A DNA stretch of 64,000 bases. It comes from DASSFG01 sp035550375 (GTDB taxonomy: Bacteria; Planctomycetota; Planctomycetia; Pirellulales; JAICIG01). The stretch covers positions 104,366 through 168,365 of the forward strand of contig DASZPH010000041.1 in NCBI GenBank assembly GCA_035550375.1. Reading direction: 5' to 3'. This document shows, one piece after another, positions 27,921 to 36,877 of the stretch. Position 1 is the first letter of the stretch. Each line of letters starts with the position of its first letter. Below the pieces are notes generated by a model. It was given only the letters and a program-made list of their open reading frames with translations. It searched no databases and was not told the DNA's origin. The position numbers and the translations under genes were made by a program.

Positions 27921-28013
27921 AGGGGGCTTGGGATTTAGGTCTTGGGACCTAGAAATGAGCGCTCAACGGTTTCCGTCTAAAACCTAAGACTTAAGACCCA
28001 AGACCCAAGCTCT
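27921..28013. repeat. Imperfect inverted repeat (TTGGG/CCCAA)
   Basis: A GCTTGGGATTTAGGTCTTGG-type arm and a CCAAGACCCAAGC-type arm flank a 40-bp centre between the permease stop and the kinase start. It could form a hairpin and separate the two genes transcriptionally. Confidence 0.6.
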
Positions 28014-28020
28014 GAGACTT

Positions 28021-30303
28021 ATGTCTAGTTTCGATCGCACGCTGGCGCAGAGTGACGAAGATCTCCGCCGTGCGCGTGAGCGGAGCTTGCAGCCGACTAG
28101 ACCCCCTTTGCAGGTTCCCGGGTACCGGGCCGAACGCTTTCTGGGGGCGGGCGCCTACGGCCAGGTCTGGGTCGCGGTCGACACAAACACGGGCCGCCGG
28201 GTGGCGATCAAGTTTTACCTGCACCGGGGCGGCCTCGACTGGAACATTCTCACCCGCGAAGTAGAGCGGCTGGCCCTGTTGTTCGCCGACCGCTACGTGG
28301 TGCAGCTCATCGAAGTCGGTTGGGACAGCGATCCTCCCTACTTCGTCATGGAGTACCTGGATCACGGCTCGCTGGCCGACCGGCTCAACGCCGGGCCCGT
28401 CTCCGCGCAGGAAGCGGTCGAGTTGTTCCGCGACGTGGCGGTCGGTCTCGTTCACGCGCACGGCAAGGGCATTCTGCACTGCGACCTGAAACCGGCCAAC
28501 GTGCTGCTCGATCAGGACGGCCTGCCGCGGCTGGCGGACTTCGGCCAGTCGCGTCTTTCGCACGAGCAGACGCCGTCGCTGGGGACGCTGTTCTACATGG
28601 CCCCGGAGCAGGCTGACTTGCACGCCGTGCCGGACGCGCGGTGGGACGTTTACGCTCTGGGGGCCCTGCTCTACGCCATGCTCACCGGCGACCCCCCTTA
28701 CCGTAGCGAGCAGGCGGTCGCCGAGATGCAGCAGGCCGGCAACCTGGAAGCACAACTGGCCCGCTACCGCCGGGCGATCGAGCAGGCACCGCGGCCCAAG
28801 GCGCATCGTCGGGTGCCGGGCGTCGATCGGGCGCTCAGCGACATCATTCATCGTTGCCTGGCGGTCGACGCGCACAAACGGTACCCCAACCCCCAGGCCG
28901 TGCTCGACGCCCTGCATCTGCGAAACACGCGTCGGGCGCGCCGGCCGTTGCTCGTGCTGGGGCTGATTGGTCCCATGATCCTGCTGGGGATCGCTTCCTT
29001 CTTCGGCTACAACGTGTTTGAAACGTCGCTCAGCGATTCGCGCGCCGCACTCACCTATCGCGTGCTGGAGAGCGACCGGTTCGCCGCCCAGTTCGTGGCC
29101 GAGACGGTGGCCCGCGAGATCGACGAGCGGTGGCGAACGCTGGAGCACGTCGCGGCCGACCAGGACTTCCGGCGGGCGTTTTTTAGCGCCGTCGGCGCGC
29201 GGGGAGATGCCTCGGCCCGCCGCGACTTGCAGGCGCTCTTGGAAAAGCTCGATCGCGAAATTGCGCTGGGCGATTCCGGCAGTTGGTACGTGCTCGACTC
29301 CGAAGGAACGCAATTGGCCCGCAGTCCGCAAGCGGCCGAGACGATCGGAGGCAATTACGCCTACCGCGACTATTTTCACGGCCAGGGTGAGGACCTCCAA
29401 CGGGGCGTGCGGCCTCGGCCGCTTACGCGTCCGCATCTGTCGATCGTCTTCACCAGCGAGGCGACGAACAAGCGAACCGTGGCCCTCTCGGCGCCGATTT
29501 TCGACGACGCGGGGAACGATCCCATCGGCGTCCTCTGTCACTCGGTGGAATTGGGACACTTTGCGGAGTTGCGGGCCGACGAACGTTCGGGCAACGATCA
29601 GATCCCGGTGCTCGTCGACAGCCGCGAGGACGAAAGGGGCCGCCGGGGCGCCGTCTTGGAGCATCCTGGTCTGCGTTCGATGCTCAAGAAAGGGCCGGAG
29701 GCGGCCGATCGTCTTTACTTGCCGGCGGACACGCTCAGCGATCTCCAGCGACTGCGCCATTTGCGGAGCAACCCGCACCCCGAGAACAACGTCGAGACCA
29801 CGCAAACGAACGAGCTGGCGACGCTTGACGACTATCGCGATCCGCTAGCGGGTGAATTCGCGGGCCGATGGTTGGCCGCCGCCGAACCGGTGGAGGTGAT
29901 CGCGCGGCAGGATTTGAGCAGCCGCGATACGGGCTGGGTGATTCTGGTGCAGGAGCGCTACGACGCGGCGGTGGCGCCGGTGCAGCGACTGCGGGACCAG
30001 CTTTTGTGGCGAGCCAAGCTGGCGACCACGTTCTTCGCCATCGTGCTGGCCGGCCTGTGGGGGTTTGTGGTGCTGGTGCTCAACGAATCGCCCCGACTGC
30101 GGTGGCTAAGCCGACTAAGACATCGGACAGACGGCAAACCGCACGCCCACACACCCGACTCAAGCGGTTTTGGAAGTTCGGAACTTTCGGCCTCCAGCGC
30201 GACCGCGGCTACGCCGCCAACCGACACGCTGCCGCGAGGCGGAGTGAAATCGGCCGAGACGCCGCAGGCGGAGGGCGAGTCTGCTCGGCCACCGGGCGGC
30301 TAA
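28021..30303 (+). CDS. Ser/Thr kinase with extracytoplasmic Cache-like sensor
   Basis: A 760-aa transmembrane kinase. The N-terminal Hanks kinase has LGAGAYGQVW (glycine loop), K64, HCDLKPAN with D155, DFG at 173-175 and APEQ, so it looks active; HRD reads HCD. A first membrane helix lies at about 312-332 and a second at about 660-682. Between them is a periplasmic domain of about 330 residues, seen as SWYVLDSEGTQLARSP, GGNYAYRDYFHG, RTVALSAPIFDDAGN and IGVLCHSVEL, which matches the dCache family. The 78-residue tail is Ser/Thr/Pro-rich. The arrangement mirrors a receptor kinase. It follows an exporter operon and may read the same signal. Confidence 0.92.
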   Translation: MSSFDRTLAQSDEDLRRARERSLQPTRPPLQVPGYRAERFLGAGAYGQVWVAVDTNTGRRVAIKFYLHRGGLDWNILTREVERLALLFADRYVVQLIEVGWDSDPPYFVMEYLDHGSLADRLNAGPVSAQEAVELFRDVAVGLVHAHGKGILHCDLKPANVLLDQDGLPRLADFGQSRLSHEQTPSLGTLFYMAPEQADLHAVPDARWDVYALGALLYAMLTGDPPYRSEQAVAEMQQAGNLEAQLARYRRAIEQAPRPKAHRRVPGVDRALSDIIHRCLAVDAHKRYPNPQAVLDALHLRNTRRARRPLLVLGLIGPMILLGIASFFGYNVFETSLSDSRAALTYRVLESDRFAAQFVAETVAREIDERWRTLEHVAADQDFRRAFFSAVGARGDASARRDLQALLEKLDREIALGDSGSWYVLDSEGTQLARSPQAAETIGGNYAYRDYFHGQGEDLQRGVRPRPLTRPHLSIVFTSEATNKRTVALSAPIFDDAGNDPIGVLCHSVELGHFAELRADERSGNDQIPVLVDSREDERGRRGAVLEHPGLRSMLKKGPEAADRLYLPADTLSDLQRLRHLRSNPHPENNVETTQTNELATLDDYRDPLAGEFAGRWLAAAEPVEVIARQDLSSRDTGWVILVQERYDAAVAPVQRLRDQLLWRAKLATTFFAIVLAGLWGFVVLVLNESPRLRWLSRLRHRTDGKPHAHTPDSSGFGSSELSASSATAATPPTDTLPRGGVKSAETPQAEGESARPPGG

Positions 30304-30419
30304 GCGACCTCGTGGCTGGCACCCCTGTCGTCGGACTGCTGGGCAATTTATATTGCCGTGGCGAGTGAATCTTCGTGATGCACACGGCTGGAGAAACGGA
30401 TACCGCCCTCACCTGTAAA

Positions 30420-30456
30420 CCGCCCTCACCCTAACCCTCTCCCGAAGGGAGAGGGG
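30420..30456. repeat. Dispersed palindromic repeat, family A
   Basis: CCGCCCTCACCC..CCCTCTCCC-gaa-GGGAGAGGGG ends about 10 bp before the next start codon. Its purine-rich right arm could serve as the ribosome-binding site of the dehydrogenase gene. Confidence 0.85.
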
Positions 30457-30466
30457 ATGTAAAGCT

Positions 30467-31519
30467 ATGCCGGTCATTCCCGCGATACCGCTCGCCGCCT
30501 TTGCTGCCGAGTTGCTGACCCAAGGAGGCGTCGGCGCGGAGGAAGCGAAGACGGTCGCCCAAAGCCTCGTTGACGCCAACCTGCGCGGGCACGATTCGCA
30601 CGGCGTGATGCGAATCCCTTCTTACCTCGAGTGGGTCGCCAAGGGAGATGTCGTGCCCGGTGCGCCGTTCACCCTCGTCAAAGAGTCGCCCACGGCGCTC
30701 GTGGCCGACGGGAACTGGGGGTTCGGCCAGACGCAAGCGCGGCGGCTGACGGAGGGGCTCGTCGCCAAGACGCGCGAGTCGGGAATGGCCGTCGGCACCT
30801 TGATCCATTCCGGGCACGTCGGCCGGCTGGGCGAGTACTGCGAAACGGCCGCCGCGGCCGGCCTGGTGTCGATGGTGATGGTCAACACGCACGGTCACGC
30901 CCGCCGCGTTGCGCCCCCCGGCGGCAAAGCGCCACGGCTCGGAACAAACCCTCTGGCGTTCGGCGTCCCCGCCGCCGACGGGCCGCTGGTGCTCGATTTC
31001 GGCACCAGCGCCACGGCGGAGGGGAAGGTGCGCGTCAAAAAGATCGCCGGCGAGCTCTGCCCCGACGGCTGGCTGCTCGACGCCGACGGAAAACCGACCA
31101 ACGACCCCACCAGCCTTTACGCCGATCCGCCGGGCACCATTCTTCCGATGGGCGGACCGCAAGCTTATAAGGGCTTTGGACTGGCCCTGATGGTCGAGAT
31201 TTTCGCCGGCGCCCTGTCGGGGGGCGTCACCATTCGTGAGCGGCCGATCAACCAGAACGGCAACTGCGTGTTCGAACTGCTTCTTGATCCGGAGCGTTTT
31301 GGCGGGCGGGCCCATTTTGCGGCCGAGGTCTCGCAGTTGTGCCGGTTTGTCCGGGGTTGCCCGCGCGTCGAAGGCGTCGACGAGATCCAGCTCCCCGGCG
31401 ACCCGGAGCGGCGCGTGCTGGCCAAACGCCAGACGCAGGGGGTGCCGCTCGACGATGGCAACTGGCGGCAACTGACGTCGCTGGCAGAAAAGCTGGGGGT
31501 GGCAGCTCCCGCCGGGTAA
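30467..31519 (+). CDS. Ldh-family NAD(P)-dependent oxidoreductase
   Basis: A 350-aa member of the malate/L-lactate/ureidoglycolate dehydrogenase family, structurally unrelated to classical LDH. Hallmarks are VDANLRGHDSHGVMRIPSYL (conserved GHxSHG with H45), NWGFGQ, HSGHVGRLGEYCE (a catalytic histidine region), TNPLAFGVP and GPQAYKGFGLALMVEI. It reduces or oxidises a 2-oxoacid or 2-hydroxyacid; the precise substrate cannot be read from sequence. It is followed 3 bp later by a small protein gene. Confidence 0.92.
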   Translation: MPVIPAIPLAAFAAELLTQGGVGAEEAKTVAQSLVDANLRGHDSHGVMRIPSYLEWVAKGDVVPGAPFTLVKESPTALVADGNWGFGQTQARRLTEGLVAKTRESGMAVGTLIHSGHVGRLGEYCETAAAAGLVSMVMVNTHGHARRVAPPGGKAPRLGTNPLAFGVPAADGPLVLDFGTSATAEGKVRVKKIAGELCPDGWLLDADGKPTNDPTSLYADPPGTILPMGGPQAYKGFGLALMVEIFAGALSGGVTIRERPINQNGNCVFELLLDPERFGGRAHFAAEVSQLCRFVRGCPRVEGVDEIQLPGDPERRVLAKRQTQGVPLDDGNWRQLTSLAEKLGVAAPAG

Positions 31520-31521
31520 CC

Positions 31522-32124
31522 ATGCCGAACGAACTTGCCGCCGGTCACGAGCTCGTCGGACATCGCCGGCCCGGCCTGGTCGGCCGTCTGCCGGCCGAGC
31601 GGCTGGTCGAACTTTGGCCGCGCGCCGCCTCGCGGGTCGTGAAATACGGTTTCGCGCTGGAACTGGCCGACTTGCAGCCGCCGCGCACCGGGATTTTCGA
31701 CGGACTGAAAATCGTGATCGATCCCGACGTCCCCTTCGAGATGCAGTGCTTCATTCTCTTGCACCTGTTCGGGCACTCCGTGCAATGGACGGCGCCCTCG
31801 CTGGCGGCGGAACTCGACGAGCTTCAAAACACCGCCGACAAAGGCCGCTTCATGCGGGCGCTCGAGCGCTACGAATACACGGCGGCCCGGTTTGGCCGCC
31901 AACTGCTCGACGAAACCGGACTGCTCGACGAAACCGGAACGGCCGACCTGGATCGCTGGTACAGCGATTTCGTGGCCACCGACTGGAAATATGTGGAGCG
32001 TTTTTACCAGACCGACGTGATTCCACCCTGGGAAGAATGTCTCAGCGAGGCCGCGCGCCCCGTCGAACCGATCGCCATTCCCCCGCTGGAACACCGGCGT
32101 GTGGAGGTGCGATATGCGTTTTAG
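31522..32124 (+). CDS. Hypothetical protein with HLFGH motif
   Basis: A 200-aa soluble protein from the ATG after the dehydrogenase stop. Residues near 80-90 read FILLHLFGHSVQW, positioned like the HExxH helix of ImmA/IrrE-type metallopeptidases but with the glutamate missing (HLFGH), so peptidase activity is doubtful. The rest is helical (LARYxxTAA-like segments, repeated LLDETG). The gene overlaps the following ORF's start, suggesting coupling. I do not recognise the family. Confidence 0.65.
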   Translation: MPNELAAGHELVGHRRPGLVGRLPAERLVELWPRAASRVVKYGFALELADLQPPRTGIFDGLKIVIDPDVPFEMQCFILLHLFGHSVQWTAPSLAAELDELQNTADKGRFMRALERYEYTAARFGRQLLDETGLLDETGTADLDRWYSDFVATDWKYVERFYQTDVIPPWEECLSEAARPVEPIAIPPLEHRRVEVRYAF

Positions 32125-33286
32125 AGAGCGAGCGCCGCGTCCGTTCGCGGAGTTTCGAGTTCGGCTATGCCTAAGGGGGCCTGTTGCTCGTTTAACCGGT
32201 AGCCCACGGCGCCCCGAAAGTCTGGGCGAGCCCGGCCTCGCGGTCGGCGTTGGCTCCCGGTTAGACGACGTGGCGCTGGCCTGCATTTTGGCCGGCGCGC
32301 TCCTTCTTGCTGGCGGTTGTACGGGGGTTGGCGACAACGAGGTCGTCGTTTATACGGCGCTCGACGCGGAATTCTCACAGCCCATTCTGGAACAATTCGA
32401 GTATCAGAGCGGGATCAAGGTTTTGCCGAAATTCGACGTCGAATCGACCAAGACGCTGGGTCTGACCCAGGCCATCATCGCCGAGTCCGACCGGCCCCGT
32501 TGCGACGTCTTCTGGAACAACGAGATCCTCAACACGTTGCGGCTGGAACAACGTGGGCTGCTCACCGCCTATCGGCCCAAGATTGCTGAAACCTATCCGG
32601 CCATTTATCGTTCGCCCGAGGGCAGGTGGCACGGGTTCGCCGCGCGGGCCCGCGTGCTGCTCGTCAACACCGGGCTTGTGCCGGCCGACGGTTTGCCCGG
32701 CTCGGTCTACGATCTGGCTGACGAAAAATGGCGAGGCCGCTGCGGAATCGCCAAGCCCCTCTTCGGCACCACCGCCACACACGCGGCCTGCCTCTTCGCC
32801 TACTTAGGCGACGACAAGGCCGAGCAGTTGCTCCGCGACATGAAGGCCAACGAAGTGAAGATCTTCGCCGGCAACAAGCAGGTGGCGCAAGCCGTGTCGG
32901 CCGGCGAGATCGCCTTCGGGCTGACCGACACCGACGACGCCATGATCGAACTCGAAGAAGCTCGCCCCGTGAAGATCGTCTATCCCGACCAGGGCGAAAA
33001 GGGCATCGGCACGCTCTTCATCCCCAACACCTTGGCCATCATCAAGGGGTCGCCACACGAGGAGCAAGCGAAGCAATTGGTTAATTACCTGCTCACGCCA
33101 GCGATCGAAGTCGAACTGGCCAATTCGCCTAGCGCGCAGATTCCGCTGAGCTCGAAAGTGAGCGTGCCCCTGCGCGTCGAAACGCCGCACACGATTCACC
33201 CCATGCCGGTCGACTTCAACCAGGCGGCCAAGAAATGGGACACCGCCGCCCGCTTCGTGCGCGACCTGTTTGCAGTGGCCGATTGA
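32114..33286 (+). CDS. ABC substrate-binding lipoprotein (iron-type)
   Basis: Periplasmic binding protein of the Fe3+/FbpA type: VVVYTALDAEFSQPILEQF, CDVFWNNEILNTLRLEQRG, WHGFAARARVLLVNTGLV, SAGEIAFGLTDTDDA and GTLFIPNTLAIIKG. A lipobox (LLLAGGC) directly precedes the domain. The first 50 codons from ATG 32114 look unlike a signal peptide. They are produced by a dispersed repeat of family C (32189-32268), after which a GTG at 32270 opens a plain signal peptide (ALACILAGALLLAGGC). The annotated start is therefore uncertain. No permease or ATPase gene is adjacent. Confidence 0.85.
   Translation: MRFRERAPRPFAEFRVRLCLRGPVARLTGSPRRPESLGEPGLAVGVGSRLDDVALACILAGALLLAGGCTGVGDNEVVVYTALDAEFSQPILEQFEYQSGIKVLPKFDVESTKTLGLTQAIIAESDRPRCDVFWNNEILNTLRLEQRGLLTAYRPKIAETYPAIYRSPEGRWHGFAARARVLLVNTGLVPADGLPGSVYDLADEKWRGRCGIAKPLFGTTATHAACLFAYLGDDKAEQLLRDMKANEVKIFAGNKQVAQAVSAGEIAFGLTDTDDAMIELEEARPVKIVYPDQGEKGIGTLFIPNTLAIIKGSPHEEQAKQLVNYLLTPAIEVELANSPSAQIPLSSKVSVPLRVETPHTIHPMPVDFNQAAKKWDTAARFVRDLFAVAD
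32189..32268. repeat. Dispersed repeat, family C, inside a coding region
   Basis: Begins CGTTTAACCGGTAGCCCACG and ends with a GTTGGCTCCCGGTTA-type complement. Related copies lie at 38319 and 39259. This copy is read through as the N-terminus of the substrate-binding protein. Confidence 0.75.
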
Positions 33287-33757
33287 CGTCGATCGTGCGG
33301 GCAGCCTCCCCGGCGTCTGAACGCCGTAGGAGCCTCGGCTAGGCTGAGTCGGGTTGTCTCTTTGCCCGGGAACCCGACCAATGTTTTGGCGCAAGGCACC
33401 CCTGGCGAACCGGCCGCTCAAAAGCTTTGCCGTCCGGCCACCTGCCCTTCGGCCGTGCAGGCGCGCCAGCTTCTTGAGTGTTTCAAGGCACGCCGGGCTC
33501 GAAATACAGCGAATGGCGTCCGCAGTTGCTCGACTTCTGCTTGCGAGAAGTCATCATGCCCGAACAAGTGGCGACGGCGCTCGCCGGCAACGTCGAGTTT
33601 CAGTTAATCGTCGAGCAGTACCTTTCGCGGGCCGCGGCCGGCGACCTGCCGCTCGCCTGCGTCTGCCATTCCTGCCGGCTTTTTTGGGCATAGCACTGAA
33701 TAGCCGTGCCTGGATGCAGGTCGGCCCTGTCGACCGGCGCCTCGGACGTTTGCGCGC
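33287..33757. other. Mostly gene-free stretch
   Basis: It contains one small candidate ORF (33478-33693, listed next) and otherwise nothing recognisable. No hairpin or repeat is evident. Confidence 0.4.
33478..33693 (+). CDS. Candidate small protein
   Basis: A 71-aa ORF from a GTG codon. The segment EVIMPEQVATALAGNVEFQL plus IVEQYLSRAAAGDLPLACV is protein-like, with helical amphipathic character and a Cys-x-x-x-Cys near the C-terminus. It stands alone between two converging genes. There is no convincing ribosome-binding site, so it may be a remnant. Confidence 0.35.
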   Translation: MFQGTPGSKYSEWRPQLLDFCLREVIMPEQVATALAGNVEFQLIVEQYLSRAAAGDLPLACVCHSCRLFWA

Positions 33758-35152
33758 CTACTTTCCTTTCTCGGCCTCAACTCCGACGGCCGACCTGCCA
33801 TCGGCCAGCGAGGCGGTGTTCTTCTCGACGAGCTGTTCGCCCCCGTTTAGGCCTGAAACCACCTCTACTTCTTTGCCGTCGCTAAGACCCAGCGATAGGG
33901 CCACTTGGACGAGTTTCCCCTCGGCCACGCAGAAGCAAGAGGTCTTTTCGTTCTCGGTGCGCACGGCCGAGAGGGGAATCACGAGCGCGTCGGCGACTTC
34001 CGCCAGCTTGATCGTGGCGAAGGCGTACATGCCGGGCCGCAGCTCGCCCGTGTCGTTGGGCACGTCGATCTCGGTGCGCAAGGTGCGCGTGGTCGGGTCG
34101 AGCGCCCAGGTGGTGCGCGTCACTTCTCCGGCGAATTTTTTGCCGGAGAGCGAATCGACCTGGATCACGGCTGGATCGCCCCGGTCGACCAGCGCGGCGT
34201 CGGTTTCGGGAACGTCGACGAAGACGCGAACGACGTTGGCCTGAACGATCGTGAAGATCGCGCGGGCTTTTGCCGCTTCAGCCGGCTGCACAAAGTGCCC
34301 CACGTCGACGGTTCTCGCGCTTACCCTTCCGTCGAACGGCGCTTCGATGCGTTGGTACTCGGCCATCGCCATGACGCGCGCCTGGCCGGCCTCGGCCAGC
34401 ATCTTCGCGGCGCTGGCGGCCTTCTCGTCGGCGATGGCTCTTTCGACGAGCGCGTTGCTTTGCTCGATGGCCGCCTCAGCCGCCTCGACGTGCGAGACCG
34501 CGTCGCGCGTGGCGGCCTGAGAGGCCAGCAGGTCTTTCTTCGCCTCGTCGACCACCTTGGGATTGATCGACGAGCTTTGGGCGAGCTGTGTAATGCGCCG
34601 GTACTGCGACTCCGTTTTCTCCTGCTCGGCCTTCGCCCGGTCGACGGCGGCCCGCGCCTCCTCGATCTGAGCCCCTGCCGCGCGCACTCCCGCCTCGGCC
34701 ACCTTGCGGGCCGCCCGGGCTTGCGCCACTTCTGCCTCGGCCTGGGCGACCGCGGCCTCCTTTTCGTGCAGCTCTTGATCGAGTTCCGGGATGGAGAGTT
34801 CCGCCAGAAGTTGGCCGTGTTCGACGAGCTGGCCCGACGTGTCGTAGTAGGGCCCCTTCACCGCATCGCCGATATCGACGTAATACCGGCGCACGTAGCC
34901 GGGAACCTTGGCGTAGAGGGGGGTCGATTGAAAGGCCTCGATCTGGCCCGGCTCGCGCGTCTCGCGAACGATCGTCTTGCGCTGGGGCTTGATCGTCGTA
35001 ACCCGCATGATCGCGGGCTCGGCTAGGGTGTTTTCGGCACTATTCTGAGATTGGCCGTTCGTGCAGCCGCCCAGGCTCCCCAGCAGGCCGACGAGCAGAA
35101 CGACGCCCCTGCGCCGATGATGACGATGCTTCTTCGATCGCGGTGCGGTCAC
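33758..35152 (-). CDS. HlyD/RND-type periplasmic adaptor lipoprotein
   Basis: Membrane-fusion protein for a tripartite efflux system. The GTG at 35152 gives MTAPRSKKHRHHRRRGVVLL, a basic start and lipobox LGSLGGC (464 aa); the longer TTG start at 35209 would overlap the ferredoxin gene by 20 bp. Domains: a biotinyl/lipoyl-like half (YAKVPGYVRRYYVDIGDAV), a long alpha-helical hairpin (about residues 120-250, rich in Ala/Glu heptads), the second half (YQRIEAPFDGRVSARTVDVG) and a beta-barrel. No pump gene follows in the window, so its partner lies elsewhere. It is the last gene of the suf-containing operon. Confidence 0.88.
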   Translation of the reverse strand: MTAPRSKKHRHHRRRGVVLLVGLLGSLGGCTNGQSQNSAENTLAEPAIMRVTTIKPQRKTIVRETREPGQIEAFQSTPLYAKVPGYVRRYYVDIGDAVKGPYYDTSGQLVEHGQLLAELSIPELDQELHEKEAAVAQAEAEVAQARAARKVAEAGVRAAGAQIEEARAAVDRAKAEQEKTESQYRRITQLAQSSSINPKVVDEAKKDLLASQAATRDAVSHVEAAEAAIEQSNALVERAIADEKAASAAKMLAEAGQARVMAMAEYQRIEAPFDGRVSARTVDVGHFVQPAEAAKARAIFTIVQANVVRVFVDVPETDAALVDRGDPAVIQVDSLSGKKFAGEVTRTTWALDPTTRTLRTEIDVPNDTGELRPGMYAFATIKLAEVADALVIPLSAVRTENEKTSCFCVAEGKLVQVALSLGLSDGKEVEVVSGLNGGEQLVEKNTASLADGRSAVGVEAEKGK

Positions 35153-35189
35153 GGCAGTGGTAGCGACCCAGTTCTCGCTAAGACCGAGC

Positions 35190-35501
35190 TCAGTCGTTGA
35201 TTTTAACAAAGACTTCGCCCCCCTCGACCCGCACCTCGTGCGACTTGGTTGGTCGGGTGGCGGGCATCGTCAGGGCGGCGCCGGTGCGGATGTCGAACTT
35301 GGCACCGTGGCGGGGGCAGGCGATCGTATGATCGTCCAGTTCGCCTTCGCCCAGCGGTCCTCCGTCGTGCGTGCAGACGTCGTCGATGGCGAACACTTCG
35401 CCTGACACGTGCAAGACGACCACCAACTGATCGTCCACTTCCACAACGATCCGACCCGGATCGGGGATGTCGGCCAGGCGAGCGACCCGTTGAAAATCCA
35501 T
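35190..35501 (-). CDS. Rieske-type [2Fe-2S] ferredoxin
   Basis: A 103-aa non-haem oxygenase-type ferredoxin. The Rieske ligands are present as CTHDGGPL and CPRHGAKFD, with the usual spacing. It starts at an ATG that overlaps the stop of sufD (ATGA), so it is translationally coupled. Similar small Rieske proteins follow suf genes in many bacteria and probably supply or receive electrons in Fe-S assembly. Confidence 0.93.
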   Translation of the reverse strand: MDFQRVARLADIPDPGRIVVEVDDQLVVVLHVSGEVFAIDDVCTHDGGPLGEGELDDHTIACPRHGAKFDIRTGAALTMPATRPTKSHEVRVEGGEVFVKIND

Positions 35502-36805
35502 CAATCGTATTCCCGAATCCGGCGGCCGATGGCGTGGCCCAGCGCCTCGCGGACGCTCTCGATCGTGATCCGGTCGAACACTTGCTGGAAGAATCCGGCC
35601 ACGATCATCCGCACCGCCTCGTTGCGGGTCAGGCCGCGGCAGCGGGCATAAAAAATCTGCTGGTCGTCGACGCGCCCCGCCGTCGCCCCGTGTGTGCAGA
35701 TCACGTCGTCGGCCTCGATCTCCAGACCCGGAATCGAATCGGCCCGCGCCGTCTCCGTCAGGATCAGGTTGTCGTTGCGCTGATAGCCGTTTGTCTTTTG
35801 GGCCCCGGGGTCGACTTTGATCATTCCCCGCCAGACCAGGTGGGAATGGTCCTGCACGGCCCCCTTGTAGAGCAGGTCGCTGCGGCAGTGGGCGGCCCGA
35901 TGGTGCTGCAGCGTGTGATACGAAAGGTGCTGCTTCCCCTCGGTGAACATCACGCCGTTCACCTCGGCGTCGGCCCCTTCGCCGGCGAGCACCACGTGCT
36001 GGTTGACCTTGGCCAGCCGGCTCCCCAGCGCGCCGATGGTCCACTGCAGGGCGCCGTCGCGGTGCACGACCGCTCGCTGGTGGGCGAAATGCCACGTGCC
36101 GGTTCCCCAGTTCTGCAGGTTCACGTATCGCAGCCTGGCCCCCGAACCGACGACGATCTCGACCGATCCGCAGTGCAGGCCCGGCTGATTGTCTCCGGCC
36201 GTCTCGGCCAGCACCGTCGCCTCGGCTCCTTCTTCCAGCACGATCAGCGCGTGGCTGAGGTCCGTCCCGCCGGCGCCGAGGGCCGACAGCATGTGAAAGG
36301 GCTTTTCGACGCGCACCCCGCGCGGGACGTAGACCAACGCGCCGCCCGAAAAACAGGCGCCGTGCAGCGCGGCGAACTTGTCGGCGCGGGTGCTGGCGAC
36401 CTTGAACAGGTGAGGCCGGAACGTCTCGGCATGCTCGGCCAGCACCTGGTCGAGGCCGCCGAAGAGCACCCCCTTTTTCGCCAGCTCCGGATCAAAGTGG
36501 TCCTCCACGGGCCGGCTGTTGAGCGACACCGTGCGACCGGCCAGGTCGACGCCTTGGGTGAGCAGGGGCGTCGGCACGGCCAGGCCCGGAACAAGGTCGG
36601 CCGGCAGGCCGAAGCGATCGAGCTTGAAGAGGCGGATGTCGGTACGCATCCATTCCTCCTCGCGTCGCGACGGGAGGTCCATCTTCTCGAACGCCTCCCA
36701 GGCCTCGGTGCGCATCTGGGTCAGCCAGTTCGGCTCCTGGCGGGTCGTCAGGAAGGCCTCGAACGTGTCGCGCGTGAAGCCGGGAGCTAGAGTCGACTCA
36801 GTCAT
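35501..36805 (-). CDS. sufD: Fe-S cluster assembly protein SufD
   Basis: Component of the SufBC2D scaffold complex. It has 434 aa, the normal length. Visible signatures are the N-terminal MRTEAWEAFEKMDLPSRREE, the core FSGGALVYVPRGVRVEKPFH, and the C-terminal CTHGATAGRVDDQQIFYARC and RGLTRNEAVRMIVAGFFQQV, which belong to the SufBD beta-helix family. It lies 72 bp after sufB and is coupled to the ferredoxin gene. Confidence 0.95.
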   Translation of the reverse strand: MTESTLAPGFTRDTFEAFLTTRQEPNWLTQMRTEAWEAFEKMDLPSRREEEWMRTDIRLFKLDRFGLPADLVPGLAVPTPLLTQGVDLAGRTVSLNSRPVEDHFDPELAKKGVLFGGLDQVLAEHAETFRPHLFKVASTRADKFAALHGACFSGGALVYVPRGVRVEKPFHMLSALGAGGTDLSHALIVLEEGAEATVLAETAGDNQPGLHCGSVEIVVGSGARLRYVNLQNWGTGTWHFAHQRAVVHRDGALQWTIGALGSRLAKVNQHVVLAGEGADAEVNGVMFTEGKQHLSYHTLQHHRAAHCRSDLLYKGAVQDHSHLVWRGMIKVDPGAQKTNGYQRNDNLILTETARADSIPGLEIEADDVICTHGATAGRVDDQQIFYARCRGLTRNEAVRMIVAGFFQQVFDRITIESVREALGHAIGRRIREYD

Positions 36806-36877
36806 GCCGTGACGGGATCCTCGCTGATGGGTTTTGTCGGGGCAACCGCCGGAATCCTTCTTTCCAACGCCCGCCGC

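Noticed and set aside
27991..29805. A 604-codon open frame antisense to the Cache kinase
   Set aside because: The sense frame carries all kinase motifs; the antisense translation is rich in Arg, Val and His with no recognisable domain, as expected from high GC at third positions.
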